The position numbers were made by a program, and so were the translations under genes. A stretch of DNA of 40,027 nucleotides, taken from Ignavibacteria bacterium (GTDB lineage: Bacteria > Bacteroidota > Ignavibacteria > Ignavibacteriales > SURF-24). Shown here piece by piece: positions 15,659-23,485 of the stretch (the stretch's first letter is position 1; every line of letters begins with the position of its first letter). The DNA lies in assembly GCA_025612245.1 (NCBI GenBank), contig JAAXKQ010000014.1:1-40027 (forward strand), written 5' to 3'. Under the pieces are notes generated by a model. The model did not search any database, had not been told where the DNA came from, and saw only the letters and a list, made by a program, of their open reading frames with translations.

Positions 15659-16267
15659 ATGAAAAATAACCAAAAAAAATTTAACATTGTCAAGGCCGCG
15701 CAAAAAAGATTTGCAAGGCACGGCCTGGCAAAGACCACAATTGAGGAAATCGCACGCGACCTCAGGATCGGTAAAGCCTCTATTTATCACTACTATGCCT
15801 CAAAAGAGGACATCTATTATGACGTGATAAGCTTTGAAATCGACCGCTTCATTTCGGAAATTGGAGAAATTCTCTCCAATTCCCAGCTTAATGAGCCTGA
15901 GAAAAAACTTTCAGCTTACCTGGATTTCAAGTCAAAAACCCCGGGGAAATATTCTTTAATATTCGACCTGGTAAAACTGGCCTTCAGGGAGTTCCCTCTA
16001 GAACGCGACACGGAAAACCTCAAGAACCTCCTGAAAAACGAGGAATCGATCATAATGGAATTTCTGAAGGATACAATGGGGAAAAAGAAACCTGCTCCCG
16101 CACTGGCGGGAATGATTGTAAGACAGACCTGGACGTTTGTACTTTCGGAATCCTTCAATAGGACGATCACCAATGAGGAATTATTGACCGGTGGACTTCC
16201 CCCTTTGCCCACTACAGAAGAGGAAGCCATGTTCTGGGAAACCTATTTCAGACAGCTAATTCTCTAA
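15659..16267 (+). CDS. TetR/AcrR-family transcriptional regulator
   Basis: A 202-residue repressor-type protein. Residues 1-60 form the TetR helix-turn-helix (IVKAAQKRFARHGLAKTTIEEIARDLRIGKASIYHYYASKEDI with the usual spacing); the rest is the helical ligand and dimer domain. It is divergent from the foldase gene (141-base gap) and convergent with the Phn-like permease (12-base gap). Its targets are unknown. I did not find a clear palindromic operator in the 15518-15658 gap. The ligand cannot be predicted. Confidence 0.9.
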   Translation: MKNNQKKFNIVKAAQKRFARHGLAKTTIEEIARDLRIGKASIYHYYASKEDIYYDVISFEIDRFISEIGEILSNSQLNEPEKKLSAYLDFKSKTPGKYSLIFDLVKLAFREFPLERDTENLKNLLKNEESIIMEFLKDTMGKKKPAPALAGMIVRQTWTFVLSESFNRTITNEELLTGGLPPLPTTEEEAMFWETYFRQLIL

Positions 16268-16279
16268 AGCTCCTTAAGC

Positions 16280-17356
16280 CTAGTAAATCGCCTCCCTTAC
16301 CCTGGCACTTATATAGTCCATCACCCAGACTACAAAGGCAATCATTAGGACAATTAGGCCCACCTCATTCCACCTGGCAAGCCCCTGATACTGCATTAGC
16401 ATCGTGCCTATACCGCCGCCGCCAACAAGGCCAATGACCGTTGCCATCCTTACGTTTATATCCCACCTGTATATTGTAAAGGAAAGAAACGGTAGCACAA
16501 TCTGCGGCACAACTGCATACCAGACAACCTGTATCCTGTTCGCACCCGTTGCAACCATGGCCTCGACAGGCCCTTCCTCAATTCCTTCTATTGCCTCGGA
16601 ATAAAGCTTTGCGTTTGACGCTACCGAGTGCACAAGAAGGGCTATCATGCCCGCATAAGGACCAATACCCACCCAGACCGAGAAGATGATAGCCCAGATC
16701 AATGGCTCTATTGAACGCACAAAATTAAATACAATTCTTAATATATAGTAAATGGCAAAGGTAATCTTATTCTCCCTCATCAGGTTACGCGCTGTAAAAA
16801 AGCTTACCAGGAACGTAGGAGGAATGGATAGAAGCGTCGCAATTAAGGCCAGATAAATTGTTTCAATTATTGCAGAAAGTGCGTCATCAAAAATCCCCAT
16901 ATTCGGATGAAACATGGCGCTGAAGATCCTGTTAGCCCCGTGGATACCCTCGGCACTGAAAAGATCTACAATTGATATCTTTGTCACCACCCAGCCGGCA
17001 ATAAATGTCAGGTCAAAAAGAAGCCACGCAAAAATCTCCACGTTCCACTTTGTAATGTTATTATCCCTGTGGAGCTTAAAAAGCCTTGTCGCCAGAGAAG
17101 TCCTTGTAAATGCCCAGGAGGCTCCCAGCACTACACTTACAATAAAAACCGCACCAAGCTGAGGCCAGCCGAAGGGCACCTCACGCAGGTCAAGTATGAG
17201 TTTATAATAAATAACCCTCTGCAGCAGTATCAGCGCATAGAAGACCAGGAATACATCCAGAAGGACTGCCTTTACAAAATTATTCCTGTTTTGCCATTCC
17301 TTTCCTCTCATAAATAGTTCCCTGGGCTCAATATTTTCAGCTTCAGTTGTCTTCAT
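16280..17356 (-). CDS. phnE: PhnE-like ABC transporter permease
   Basis: A 358-residue inner-membrane permease of the phosphonate/phosphite (PhnE/PtxC) family. The transport domain is from about residue 155 on, with the EAA loop EAMVATGANRIQVVWYAVVP and the family's GLVGGGGIGTML. It is about 80-100 residues longer than most PhnE because of an N-terminal region with three extra hydrophobic segments (about 28-50, 68-86 and 108-127). It is the last gene in line after the PhnD-like and PhnC-like genes, with an 82-base gap. The substrate is not proven; no C-P lyase, phosphonatase or phosphite dehydrogenase genes are in the window. Confidence 0.9.
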   Translation of the reverse strand: MKTTEAENIEPRELFMRGKEWQNRNNFVKAVLLDVFLVFYALILLQRVIYYKLILDLREVPFGWPQLGAVFIVSVVLGASWAFTRTSLATRLFKLHRDNNITKWNVEIFAWLLFDLTFIAGWVVTKISIVDLFSAEGIHGANRIFSAMFHPNMGIFDDALSAIIETIYLALIATLLSIPPTFLVSFFTARNLMRENKITFAIYYILRIVFNFVRSIEPLIWAIIFSVWVGIGPYAGMIALLVHSVASNAKLYSEAIEGIEEGPVEAMVATGANRIQVVWYAVVPQIVLPFLSFTIYRWDINVRMATVIGLVGGGGIGTMLMQYQGLARWNEVGLIVLMIAFVVWVMDYISARVREAIY

Positions 17357-17438
17357 TTAATTTCCGGCATCCTATTTCCCTTTTTGGGGCTTCTAGATTT
17401 ACTGACTTTTTAGATGTTTTCATGGGGCTTATCTTTGC

Positions 17439-18128
17439 TTACCTGATTTCCACTTCCTCGGCCTCTTCGCCATAAATGGTCTTAAACCATTCCTTATTTA
17501 TATCCTTCGGATCGCCCTGATAGATAATGCCGCCCTGCCTTAAGGCAATGACACGCGTGGCATATCGTCTTACAAGGCTCAGGAAATGAAGGCTGCAGAT
17601 TATGGTTGTTCCAAGTTCATTGTTTATCTTCTCAAAATACTGCATAAGACTGCGTGCAATTGCAACCCTCTGCTGCTGCCCACCACTTAAGGCATCAGCC
17701 CTTTCTTTTGCTTTCTCTTCAATGCCAACGGTCCTGAGCGCCTGAAAGGCTTCCTCATATACCTCAGGAGAAAACCTTTCCAGAACCGAATCTACAGTGC
17801 TTAAAGATGCCAGTCGGCCCGTTATTACGTTTGTCAAAACAGATCTTCTTTTTACAAGATTAAAGTTCTGGAATACCATGGCTATCTGCTGGTGCACATG
17901 CCTGAGCTCCTCGCCCTTGACGTGAGTAATATCCTGCCCCATAAATTCAATTGTACCGGATGTAGGCTCAAGAAGACGGTTAATGCACCTTAGAAGCGTG
18001 CTCTTGCCTGAACCGCTGAGACCTATTACAACCAGGAACTCCCCTTCCCGTACTTCAAAACTGACCCCCTTTAACGCGTGAGTGCCCGACTTATAAACTT
18101 TATGTAAATTCTGGAGCTTCAATAGCAT
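17439..18128 (-). CDS. phnC: PhnC-like ABC ATPase lacking Walker B and the D-loop
   Basis: A 229-residue ATPase of the PhnC family. Walker A (GLSGSGKST, 36-44), Q-loop (MVFQNFN), signature ([13 protein letters not shown], 147-159) and H-loop His181 are present. The segment that should lie between the signature helix and the next helix is absent: the protein goes directly from SLMQ (163) to YFEKIN (164), at bases 17639/17640. Compared with E. coli PhnC about 24 residues are missing, including the ILADEP Walker B, the catalytic glutamate and the SLDP D-loop. The frame continues cleanly. As written it should not hydrolyse ATP. It may be a dying gene, a sequence error, or a subunit that relies on another ATPase. 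A GAGG ribosome site precedes the ATG. Confidence 0.85.
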   Translation of the reverse strand: MLLKLQNLHKVYKSGTHALKGVSFEVREGEFLVVIGLSGSGKSTLLRCINRLLEPTSGTIEFMGQDITHVKGEELRHVHQQIAMVFQNFNLVKRRSVLTNVITGRLASLSTVDSVLERFSPEVYEEAFQALRTVGIEEKAKERADALSGGQQQRVAIARSLMQYFEKINNELGTTIICSLHFLSLVRRYATRVIALRQGGIIYQGDPKDINKEWFKTIYGEEAEEVEIR

Positions 18129-18231
18129 TTATTAAACCTCTTTTCCTTCCGCTTTATGCGGCACAGGAAGCATATATACTGCTTTCCTGGCATATCATTC
18201 TTCAATAAGCTCAACATTGGCCAAATCAAAA

Positions 18232-19158
18232 TTATTTTATCACCCCGCTTAATGAAATATTCTCTTCCTTCAGCATTTTTCTGAGTCCGTCATAATCACT
18301 GTCGCTGGTCTTCATCAGACCTGTAATGTCTGCAATTTCAAACATGGCCTTCCGCCCCTTTTCTGTAGATACAAATTTCAGGAATGCATTTACAATTTTC
18401 CTTTTCATCTCCTCGGGCATATCCTTCCTGAAGACATACGGATCGTTCGGAATTGCTTCTGTAAAACCAATGATCTTAACCTTCTTGACTACATCCGGGA
18501 ATTGCTGAAGAACCCTCATCCTGGCATCCATTACAAGTCCGGTCTTCGGGTTTGGAGCAGAATAGTACGTCGCCCCGGCATCCACCTGCTTCTGATAGAT
18601 CATTGTTACAACGTTATCATGCTTCATTGCAAAAACTTCCTCTGAAGGCTTTATCCCACGGCGAGAAAGCATTGCCTTGGGAAGAATGTAGCCTGAGGTT
18701 GATGATGGGTCGACATAAGCAATGCTTCTTCCATTTAAGTCGGCAAGGCTGTCGATTCCGGAATCGACGCGCGTGAGGAAGCACCCTTTGTAGGTGGTAT
18801 CACCTCCTTCACGCACTATCCTTAGCCTGGCCTCGGCGCCATACTTTTCGTGTGCCATCAGGTAAGAAAAAGTGTTGATTCCCGCAATATCGGCTTTCTT
18901 TGTGCCGAAAGCTTCCACAACAGCTATATAGCTCGTAGGAACTGCAGTTTCAAAGTAATAACCCGTTTCTTTTTCAAGAAACTCGACCAGCTCCTTTGCA
19001 CTGGAGGTAATCCTGTTGGCATCAAGGGCCGGGGTAAAATACAGCTTGACGGGGTTATTCTTAGTCCCAAGATCCCTCTTGTGGAGGTCATGATAGGATG
19101 AAATTGCCATAAAAACCAGGATCGGGGAAATATAAATTATATATTTAAATAGCTTCAT
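18232..19158 (-). CDS. phnD: PhnD-like phosphonate/phosphite-type substrate-binding protein
   Basis: A 308-residue binding protein with an N-terminal hydrophobic signal or anchor (about 5-20, no lipobox cysteine). The PhnD/PtxB family pattern follows: LYFTPALDANRI, YIAVVEAFGTKKADIAGINTFSY, LADLNGRSIAYVDPSSTSGY and NDPYVF. It delivers substrate to the PhnE-like permease. The family includes binders of phosphonates, phosphite, methylphosphonate and some phosphorylated or amine compounds, so the ligand is open. No good ribosome site is seen before the ATG at 19158. It lies 92 bases after the YjbQ-family gene on the same strand. No TTAACA repeats are found upstream, in contrast to the pst genes. 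Confidence 0.88.
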   Translation of the reverse strand: MKLFKYIIYISPILVFMAISSYHDLHKRDLGTKNNPVKLYFTPALDANRITSSAKELVEFLEKETGYYFETAVPTSYIAVVEAFGTKKADIAGINTFSYLMAHEKYGAEARLRIVREGGDTTYKGCFLTRVDSGIDSLADLNGRSIAYVDPSSTSGYILPKAMLSRRGIKPSEEVFAMKHDNVVTMIYQKQVDAGATYYSAPNPKTGLVMDARMRVLQQFPDVVKKVKIIGFTEAIPNDPYVFRKDMPEEMKRKIVNAFLKFVSTEKGRKAMFEIADITGLMKTSDSDYDGLRKMLKEENISLSGVIK

Positions 19159-19250
19159 TTTATCATAAATTTATCAGTCCAAGATACTAAACTTCCGGCT
19201 TTAAGCGCCAGGCTTTCCTGCAGTTTTCCCCAGGACCACACCGGTTTTGC

Positions 19251-19685
19251 TCATTTGTGGGTTCTTTCACCCATTATTGTTGCAACAAGATGCCTTCTGC
19301 CCCCGCGATTCCTGTGCTCGCAAAGGTAAATTCCCTGCCACGTACCCAGATTAAGCCTCCCGTTTGTAACAGGGATCGAAATGCTGCTGCCCAGAAGGGA
19401 GCTTTTTATGTGAGACGGCATGTCGTCGCTCCCTTCGGTCATGTGCTCAAAATAAGGAGCGTTCTCAGGAACGCTCCTGTTAAAGTACGATTCCATGTCG
19501 TGCCTTACGTCAGGATCGGCATTTTCATTTATTGAAAGTGAAGCCGATGTGTGCTGGATAAACAGAAAAAAAATGCCGGCCGAAAAATTCCTTAATTCGG
19601 GAATCTGACGTAAGACTTCCTCTGTTACCAGATGAAACCCGCGCGTCTTCTCTGAGATAACAATTTCTTTCTGAAAACAATTCAT
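19251..19685 (-). CDS. YjbQ/UPF0047-family protein (secondary thiamine-phosphate synthase type)
   Basis: A 144-residue single-domain protein with the family hallmarks LFIQHTSASLSINENADPDVRHDME and the GTWQGIYLCEHRNRGGRR ending that carries the metal-binding histidine. E. coli YjbQ has weak thiamine-phosphate synthase activity, which gave the family its name; the physiological role is unsettled. It starts 16 bases after the MTH1187-family gene, and the two are almost certainly co-transcribed. The pairing of two thiamine-linked families supports a thiamine or pyrimidine-phosphate context. Confidence 0.9.
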   Translation of the reverse strand: MNCFQKEIVISEKTRGFHLVTEEVLRQIPELRNFSAGIFFLFIQHTSASLSINENADPDVRHDMESYFNRSVPENAPYFEHMTEGSDDMPSHIKSSLLGSSISIPVTNGRLNLGTWQGIYLCEHRNRGGRRHLVATIMGERTHK

Positions 19686-19701
19686 TTTGAGCTCTTTTAA
19701 T

Positions 19702-20010
19702 TTAAGTTGAAAGCTTCTTATCCAGTATTTTTTCTACCTTCTGAATTTTGCTTTCCAGACGGCTTTCCTCTCCGGCACGGTAATCCACCTTTAAGTTTAC
19801 GCTTATCCTCCTTGAATCCTGCTGCATCAGCTTAAAGCAGCCCGTTACAACGTTAATTACCTTATCCCACTCCCCTTCTAGTATTGTACCCATTGGAGTG
19901 AGCCTGTACGTAACGCCGCTTTCATCTATATAGTCCAGAATCTTTGCCACATAACTGCTGAGGCTTTCACCCTTGTCTGTCGGGCTCATGCTGAATTCCA
20001 GTAAAACCAT
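19702..20010 (-). CDS. MTH1187/YkoF-family (DUF77) thiamine-binding-like protein
   Basis: A 102-residue ferredoxin-like-fold protein with the family pattern (MVLLEFSMSPTDKGESLSSYV, TYRLTPMGTILEGEWDKV). Members of the MTH1187/YkoF group bind thiamine or related small molecules and are often found near thiamine genes. The open frame reaches 20049, but the ATG at 20010 is preceded by a perfect AGGAGG (20015-20020) and begins the conserved sequence, so it is the real start. It is the first gene of a same-strand run that continues through YjbQ to the PhnD-C-E-like genes. Confidence 0.88.
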   Translation of the reverse strand: MVLLEFSMSPTDKGESLSSYVAKILDYIDESGVTYRLTPMGTILEGEWDKVINVVTGCFKLMQQDSRRISVNLKVDYRAGEESRLESKIQKVEKILDKKLST

Positions 20011-20234
20011 AATACCTCCTAAAGTCAAAAACAAAATAAATTCACACACAATAAAAAATAAAATTTTGCGGGTAATTTTCCGAAAAAAATATTATCTATA
20101 ATATAACTTCGTTCTGCCCAGAGTGAGCCGGGGACGGGAAAAATAAGAGAAATTTATGAGGGAAAGAATAAATCCTGAATCCATTTTTAGCCTATTGCAT
20201 CTAATTTTATAAAAAATAAGGAAGAAGGGAAATT

Positions 20235-20606
20235 ATGTTAGAACATTTGACCAAAGAGACCTTTCTTAAGAAGGTCTTCGATTACGAAAACAACAGGGAG
20301 TGGAACTATTTGGGCGAACTCCCCTGCCTGATTGATTTTTATGCCGACTGGTGCGGTCCCTGTAAGATGGTTGCCCCGATACTGGAGGAACTGGCAAAGG
20401 AATACGACGGAAAGATAAACATTTACAAGATAGATACGGAAGCCGAGCAGGAACTGGCAGCGGTTTTTGGAATCAGGAGCATTCCCTCGCTGCTTTTCTG
20501 CCCTAAAGGCGAGAAGCCACAGATGGCTCAGGGGGCGCTTCCCAAGGATGTGTTAAAGGATGCTATTGAAAAGATCCTTCTGGCCTCCCCGGTAGATAAA
20601 CAGTAA
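20235..20606 (+). CDS. trxA: thioredoxin
   Basis: A 123-residue thioredoxin with the active site WCGPC (Cys40 and Cys43), the following KMVAPILEELAKEY helix and the cis-proline loop RSIPSLLF. No signal peptide, so cytoplasmic. It has about 15 residues more at the N-terminus than E. coli TrxA. A GAAGGG ribosome site precedes the ATG. It is a single-gene unit with a terminator at 20632-20685. It reduces protein disulfides with electrons from thioredoxin reductase, which is not in the window. Confidence 0.93.
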   Translation: MLEHLTKETFLKKVFDYENNREWNYLGELPCLIDFYADWCGPCKMVAPILEELAKEYDGKINIYKIDTEAEQELAAVFGIRSIPSLLFCPKGEKPQMAQGALPKDVLKDAIEKILLASPVDKQ

Positions 20607-20631
20607 TGCCTTAGTTTAGCAACATTTAGTT

Positions 20632-20685
20632 AAGCAGACAGAATTTACCCGAAATTCCTTCGTTTTCTGTCTGCTTATTTGTTTT
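20632..20685 (+). terminator. Rho-independent terminator after thioredoxin
   Basis: AAGCAGACAGAA (20632-20643) pairs perfectly with TTCTGTCTGCTT (20665-20676), followed by a T-rich tract. The rest of 20607-20889 is AT-rich and must hold the promoter of the kinase gene; I recognise no operator in it. Confidence 0.8.
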
Positions 20686-20889
20686 TCTTTTCAAAACCAG
20701 GCTTTATTTCTCTCACGCTACGTTAATTTTGCTTTCACAGAGCCACCGAAAGCTTTAAGAACCTGCCCGGATAACCCGTAATAATTTAACTACTTACCAA
20801 TATTTACTTTTATTCTGTCTCCTTTTTTTTATATTTTAGCATACTTTTATCCAATTAACAATTTTGCTGTATTTTATTTCGGGATTTTA

Positions 20890-21813
20890 ATGAAATATTT
20901 AGTAGGAATGGATGGCGGCGGAACAAAAACTGCCTGCGTCGTTACAGATACGGAAGGCAACAAGCTCTATGAATGCACCGGTGGGCCTTCAAACTTTTTA
21001 ATTATAGGAACCGATAAGGTCGCTGAAACACTCTTCAGCCTCATTGCTGAAAGTAAAGACAAGCTTAAAGCCGATTACTCGGATTTTATCTCCATCGTGC
21101 TCGGCACCACGGGAGCAGGAAGACGCCCCGACGCAGAGAAAATGGAGCAGGCTTTCTGCCAGTACGCCGGCGAAAAAGGAGTGAAATTTAATTCTTTTTA
21201 TGTGGACAGTGATGCACGCATAGCCCTGGAAGGTGCTTTTTCAGGTAAACCCGGGAGCATACTCATCGCAGGAACAGGATCAATCATGTTCGGCAAGGAT
21301 GCACAAGGAACAATCCACCGCGTAGGCGGCTTCGGAAGGTTCATTGGCGATCAGGGCAGCGGATTCGTCATTGGCCGCAGAGGTCTTACTCTGGTCGGAA
21401 AGGCTTTTGACGGAAGAGGCGAAAAAACACTTCTCACCTCCCTGGTTGCAGAAAGCTTCGGCATCAGTACGCCTGAGATGCTCATTAGCGAGGTTTATAA
21501 GAATAATTTTGATATTGCAAGGGTTGCCCCGCTAGTAATAAAGGCCGCTGAACAGGGAGATGAAGCCTGCCAGAACATTGTTGAAGAAGAAAGCTATGAG
21601 CTCGTGCTGCATATACATGCCATGCTGAAAAAAATGGACCAGGAGAAACTCGATTTGAGCCTTATTGGCGGCGTTGCAAGTTCGGATAATTACCTATCCA
21701 AACGTTTCCGCAGCCAGGTTGCACAGAAATTCCCCGGGGTTAATATAAAAGCTCCCGATTTCCCGCCCGCAATGGGCGCGGTAATTATGGCCCGTGAGAA
21801 AGCCGGAATTTAA
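20890..21813 (+). CDS. BadF/BadG-type sugar kinase, probable N-acetylglucosamine (or MurNAc) kinase
   Basis: A 307-residue ASKHA-fold kinase. Phosphate-1 motif MDGGGTKTACVVTD lies at residues 6-19, phosphate-2 IAGTGSIMFG at about 127-136, and GGFGRFIGDQGSGF follows; GGVASSDNYL is the adenosine motif. The family phosphorylates amino sugars or activates other enzymes. Here the next two genes are an AmpG-like muropeptide permease and a NagZ-type hexosaminidase, so salvage of cell-wall GlcNAc or MurNAc is the most likely job. 88 bases separate it from the permease. The exact sugar cannot be told from sequence. Confidence 0.85.
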   Translation: MKYLVGMDGGGTKTACVVTDTEGNKLYECTGGPSNFLIIGTDKVAETLFSLIAESKDKLKADYSDFISIVLGTTGAGRRPDAEKMEQAFCQYAGEKGVKFNSFYVDSDARIALEGAFSGKPGSILIAGTGSIMFGKDAQGTIHRVGGFGRFIGDQGSGFVIGRRGLTLVGKAFDGRGEKTLLTSLVAESFGISTPEMLISEVYKNNFDIARVAPLVIKAAEQGDEACQNIVEEESYELVLHIHAMLKKMDQEKLDLSLIGGVASSDNYLSKRFRSQVAQKFPGVNIKAPDFPPAMGAVIMAREKAGI

Positions 21814-21901
21814 TGACCCGTGCGCAGAAAAAGCAGAGGCTTATGCCCTGAAAAGTTTTATACAATAGTGCTGAAGTAAATTTTTATTACAGGAGATTTT
21901 A

Positions 21902-23245
21902 ATGTCACAAGAAAAAACAGATATGGTGGTTGAAAAAGGAGTCCCCGGGGCTCAATCAGCTGCTGCCCCGAAAGGAAAACCCGGCTTCAGAAATCCGTGG
22001 TCATGGGTGCCTTCTCTTTATTTCGCCGAAGGTATCCCTTATGCCATGGTAATGATAGTTTCCGTCCTTATGTATAAGGACATGGGTATTTCCAATACAG
22101 ACATAACTTTTTTCACAGCATGGCTGAACCTGCCCTGGGTAATTAAACCGCTCTGGAGCCCGTTCCTTGATATGTTCAGAAAAAAAAGGTCATGGATTAT
22201 TTCCATGCAGTTCTTAATAGGAGTAGGCCTTTCAGGAATTGCTCTTACCATTCCTGCAAACTCATTTTTCCAGTACACCTTAATGTTCTTTTTCCTCCTT
22301 GCATTCAGCTCGGCCACACATGACATTGCAGCCGACGGATTCTACATGCTGGGACTCGATAAGCACAATCAGGCTCTCTATACAGGTATAAGAAGCACTT
22401 TCTACAGAATCGCTATGATTACTGCACAGGGACTACTGGTCATGTTAGCCGGCGCACTGACTAAAAGCATGGGTCTTGTAGGTGCATGGACAATGGTATT
22501 TTACATAATAACCGGACTTTTCCTTGCTTTTGCAATTTACCATTACTTCATTCTGCCCTATCCTGCCAGTGATAAGCCTGCAGTTGCTGATGCCTCCGGA
22601 AGTGTCATGAAAAACTTCAGAAGAACATTTGTCCTTTTCTTTAAGAAGAAACATATTGTTATCATTATGGCTTTCCTCCTTGTCTACAGACTAGGCGAAG
22701 CACAGCTCATAAGCCTTGTTGGCCTGTTCTTTAAGGATGCACGCGAAGTCGGAGGCCTAGCTCTTTCTAACAGTCAGGTCGGCTTTATTTCCGGAACCGT
22801 GGGCGTTATAGGACTCCTTGTTGGCGGAATTATGGGCGGCATTTTTGCTGCACGTGTGGGACTTGGAAAAGCACTCTGGTGGATGTTTGCCGCAATTAAC
22901 CTTCCTGCCTGGGTTTACGCATTTCTGGCCTTTACACAGCCCGAAAATATCTTTGTTATCAGCGCTGCGGTCTGCTTTGAGCAGTTCTGCTACGGCTTCG
23001 GTTTTACGGCCTACATGCTCTTTATGATGTATGTCTGCGATGGCGAGCTCAAAACGTCGCACTATTCAATTGCAACCGGCTTTATGGCATTGAGCATGAT
23101 GATACCAAGAATGTATTCAGGCTGGCTGGAAGACATGGTAGGTTACCATACATTCTTCATCATTGTGGCTCTCTCTATTATTCCGGCATTCCTGATTACC
23201 AGAATGCTGCCCTTTGATCCTGAATTCGGGAAAAAATCCGAATAA
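21902..23245 (+). CDS. AmpG-like muropeptide permease (MFS)
   Basis: A 447-residue inner-membrane transporter with 12 probable helices and the AmpG/SLC33-like opening (WVPSLYFAEGIPYAMVMIVS, WVIKPLWSPFLD, and ATHDIAADGFY in helix 4). AmpG imports GlcNAc-anhydroMurNAc peptides released from peptidoglycan. The first 30 residues are a polar cytoplasmic tail. An AGGAG ribosome site precedes the ATG. It lies between the sugar kinase and the NagZ-type fusion, forming a recycling set. A member of the AmpG family that moves another ligand cannot be excluded. Confidence 0.85.
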   Translation: MSQEKTDMVVEKGVPGAQSAAAPKGKPGFRNPWSWVPSLYFAEGIPYAMVMIVSVLMYKDMGISNTDITFFTAWLNLPWVIKPLWSPFLDMFRKKRSWIISMQFLIGVGLSGIALTIPANSFFQYTLMFFFLLAFSSATHDIAADGFYMLGLDKHNQALYTGIRSTFYRIAMITAQGLLVMLAGALTKSMGLVGAWTMVFYIITGLFLAFAIYHYFILPYPASDKPAVADASGSVMKNFRRTFVLFFKKKHIVIIMAFLLVYRLGEAQLISLVGLFFKDAREVGGLALSNSQVGFISGTVGVIGLLVGGIMGGIFAARVGLGKALWWMFAAINLPAWVYAFLAFTQPENIFVISAAVCFEQFCYGFGFTAYMLFMMYVCDGELKTSHYSIATGFMALSMMIPRMYSGWLEDMVGYHTFFIIVALSIIPAFLITRMLPFDPEFGKKSE

Positions 23246-23255
23246 TGAATTTATA

Positions 23256-23275
23256 CAGGCCTTCTTGAAGGCCTG
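23256..23275. terminator. short hairpin just after the AmpG-like gene
   Basis: CAGGCCTTC (23256-23264) and GAAGGCCTG (23267-23275) form a perfect nine-pair stem with a two-base loop, ten bases past the permease stop. The T run is poor, so it is more likely a pause or 3'-end stabiliser than a full terminator. Confidence 0.55.
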
Positions 23276-23361
23276 ACTTTAAGTAGATCAGACCACCTTT
23301 TTTCAGGGGAACGCAGAGTTCTGATTTATTTGTTCCTTAATTTGTTTCGATGATTGTGGGG

Positions 23362-23414
23362 GCCTTTTATGTTCCTCTCCTTTTCAGGAGTGGGAACATA
23401 AGAGGCTTTTTTTT
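23362..23414 (+). terminator. long hairpin with T run before the NagZ-type gene
   Basis: Bases 23362-23375 pair with 23393-23406 over 14 positions (one G-T), with a small inner CTCC/GGAG stem, and lead into eight T residues (23407-23414). It is a strong intrinsic terminator. It sits about 115 bases after the permease stop and only about 70 before the next gene. It could end the kinase-permease unit or attenuate read-through into the hydrolase gene. Confidence 0.8.
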
Positions 23415-23485
23415 AGTTGTTAATGTAAATAGCTTGTTTAAATGTGAGTACGTTGTTGTAATTATGAGTCATAAGAGAGGACCAA

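Noticed and set aside
17439-18128. Frameshift as the cause of the short PhnC
   Set aside because: The frame is continuous and the residues on both sides of the junction align to PhnC without a shift, so it is an in-frame loss.
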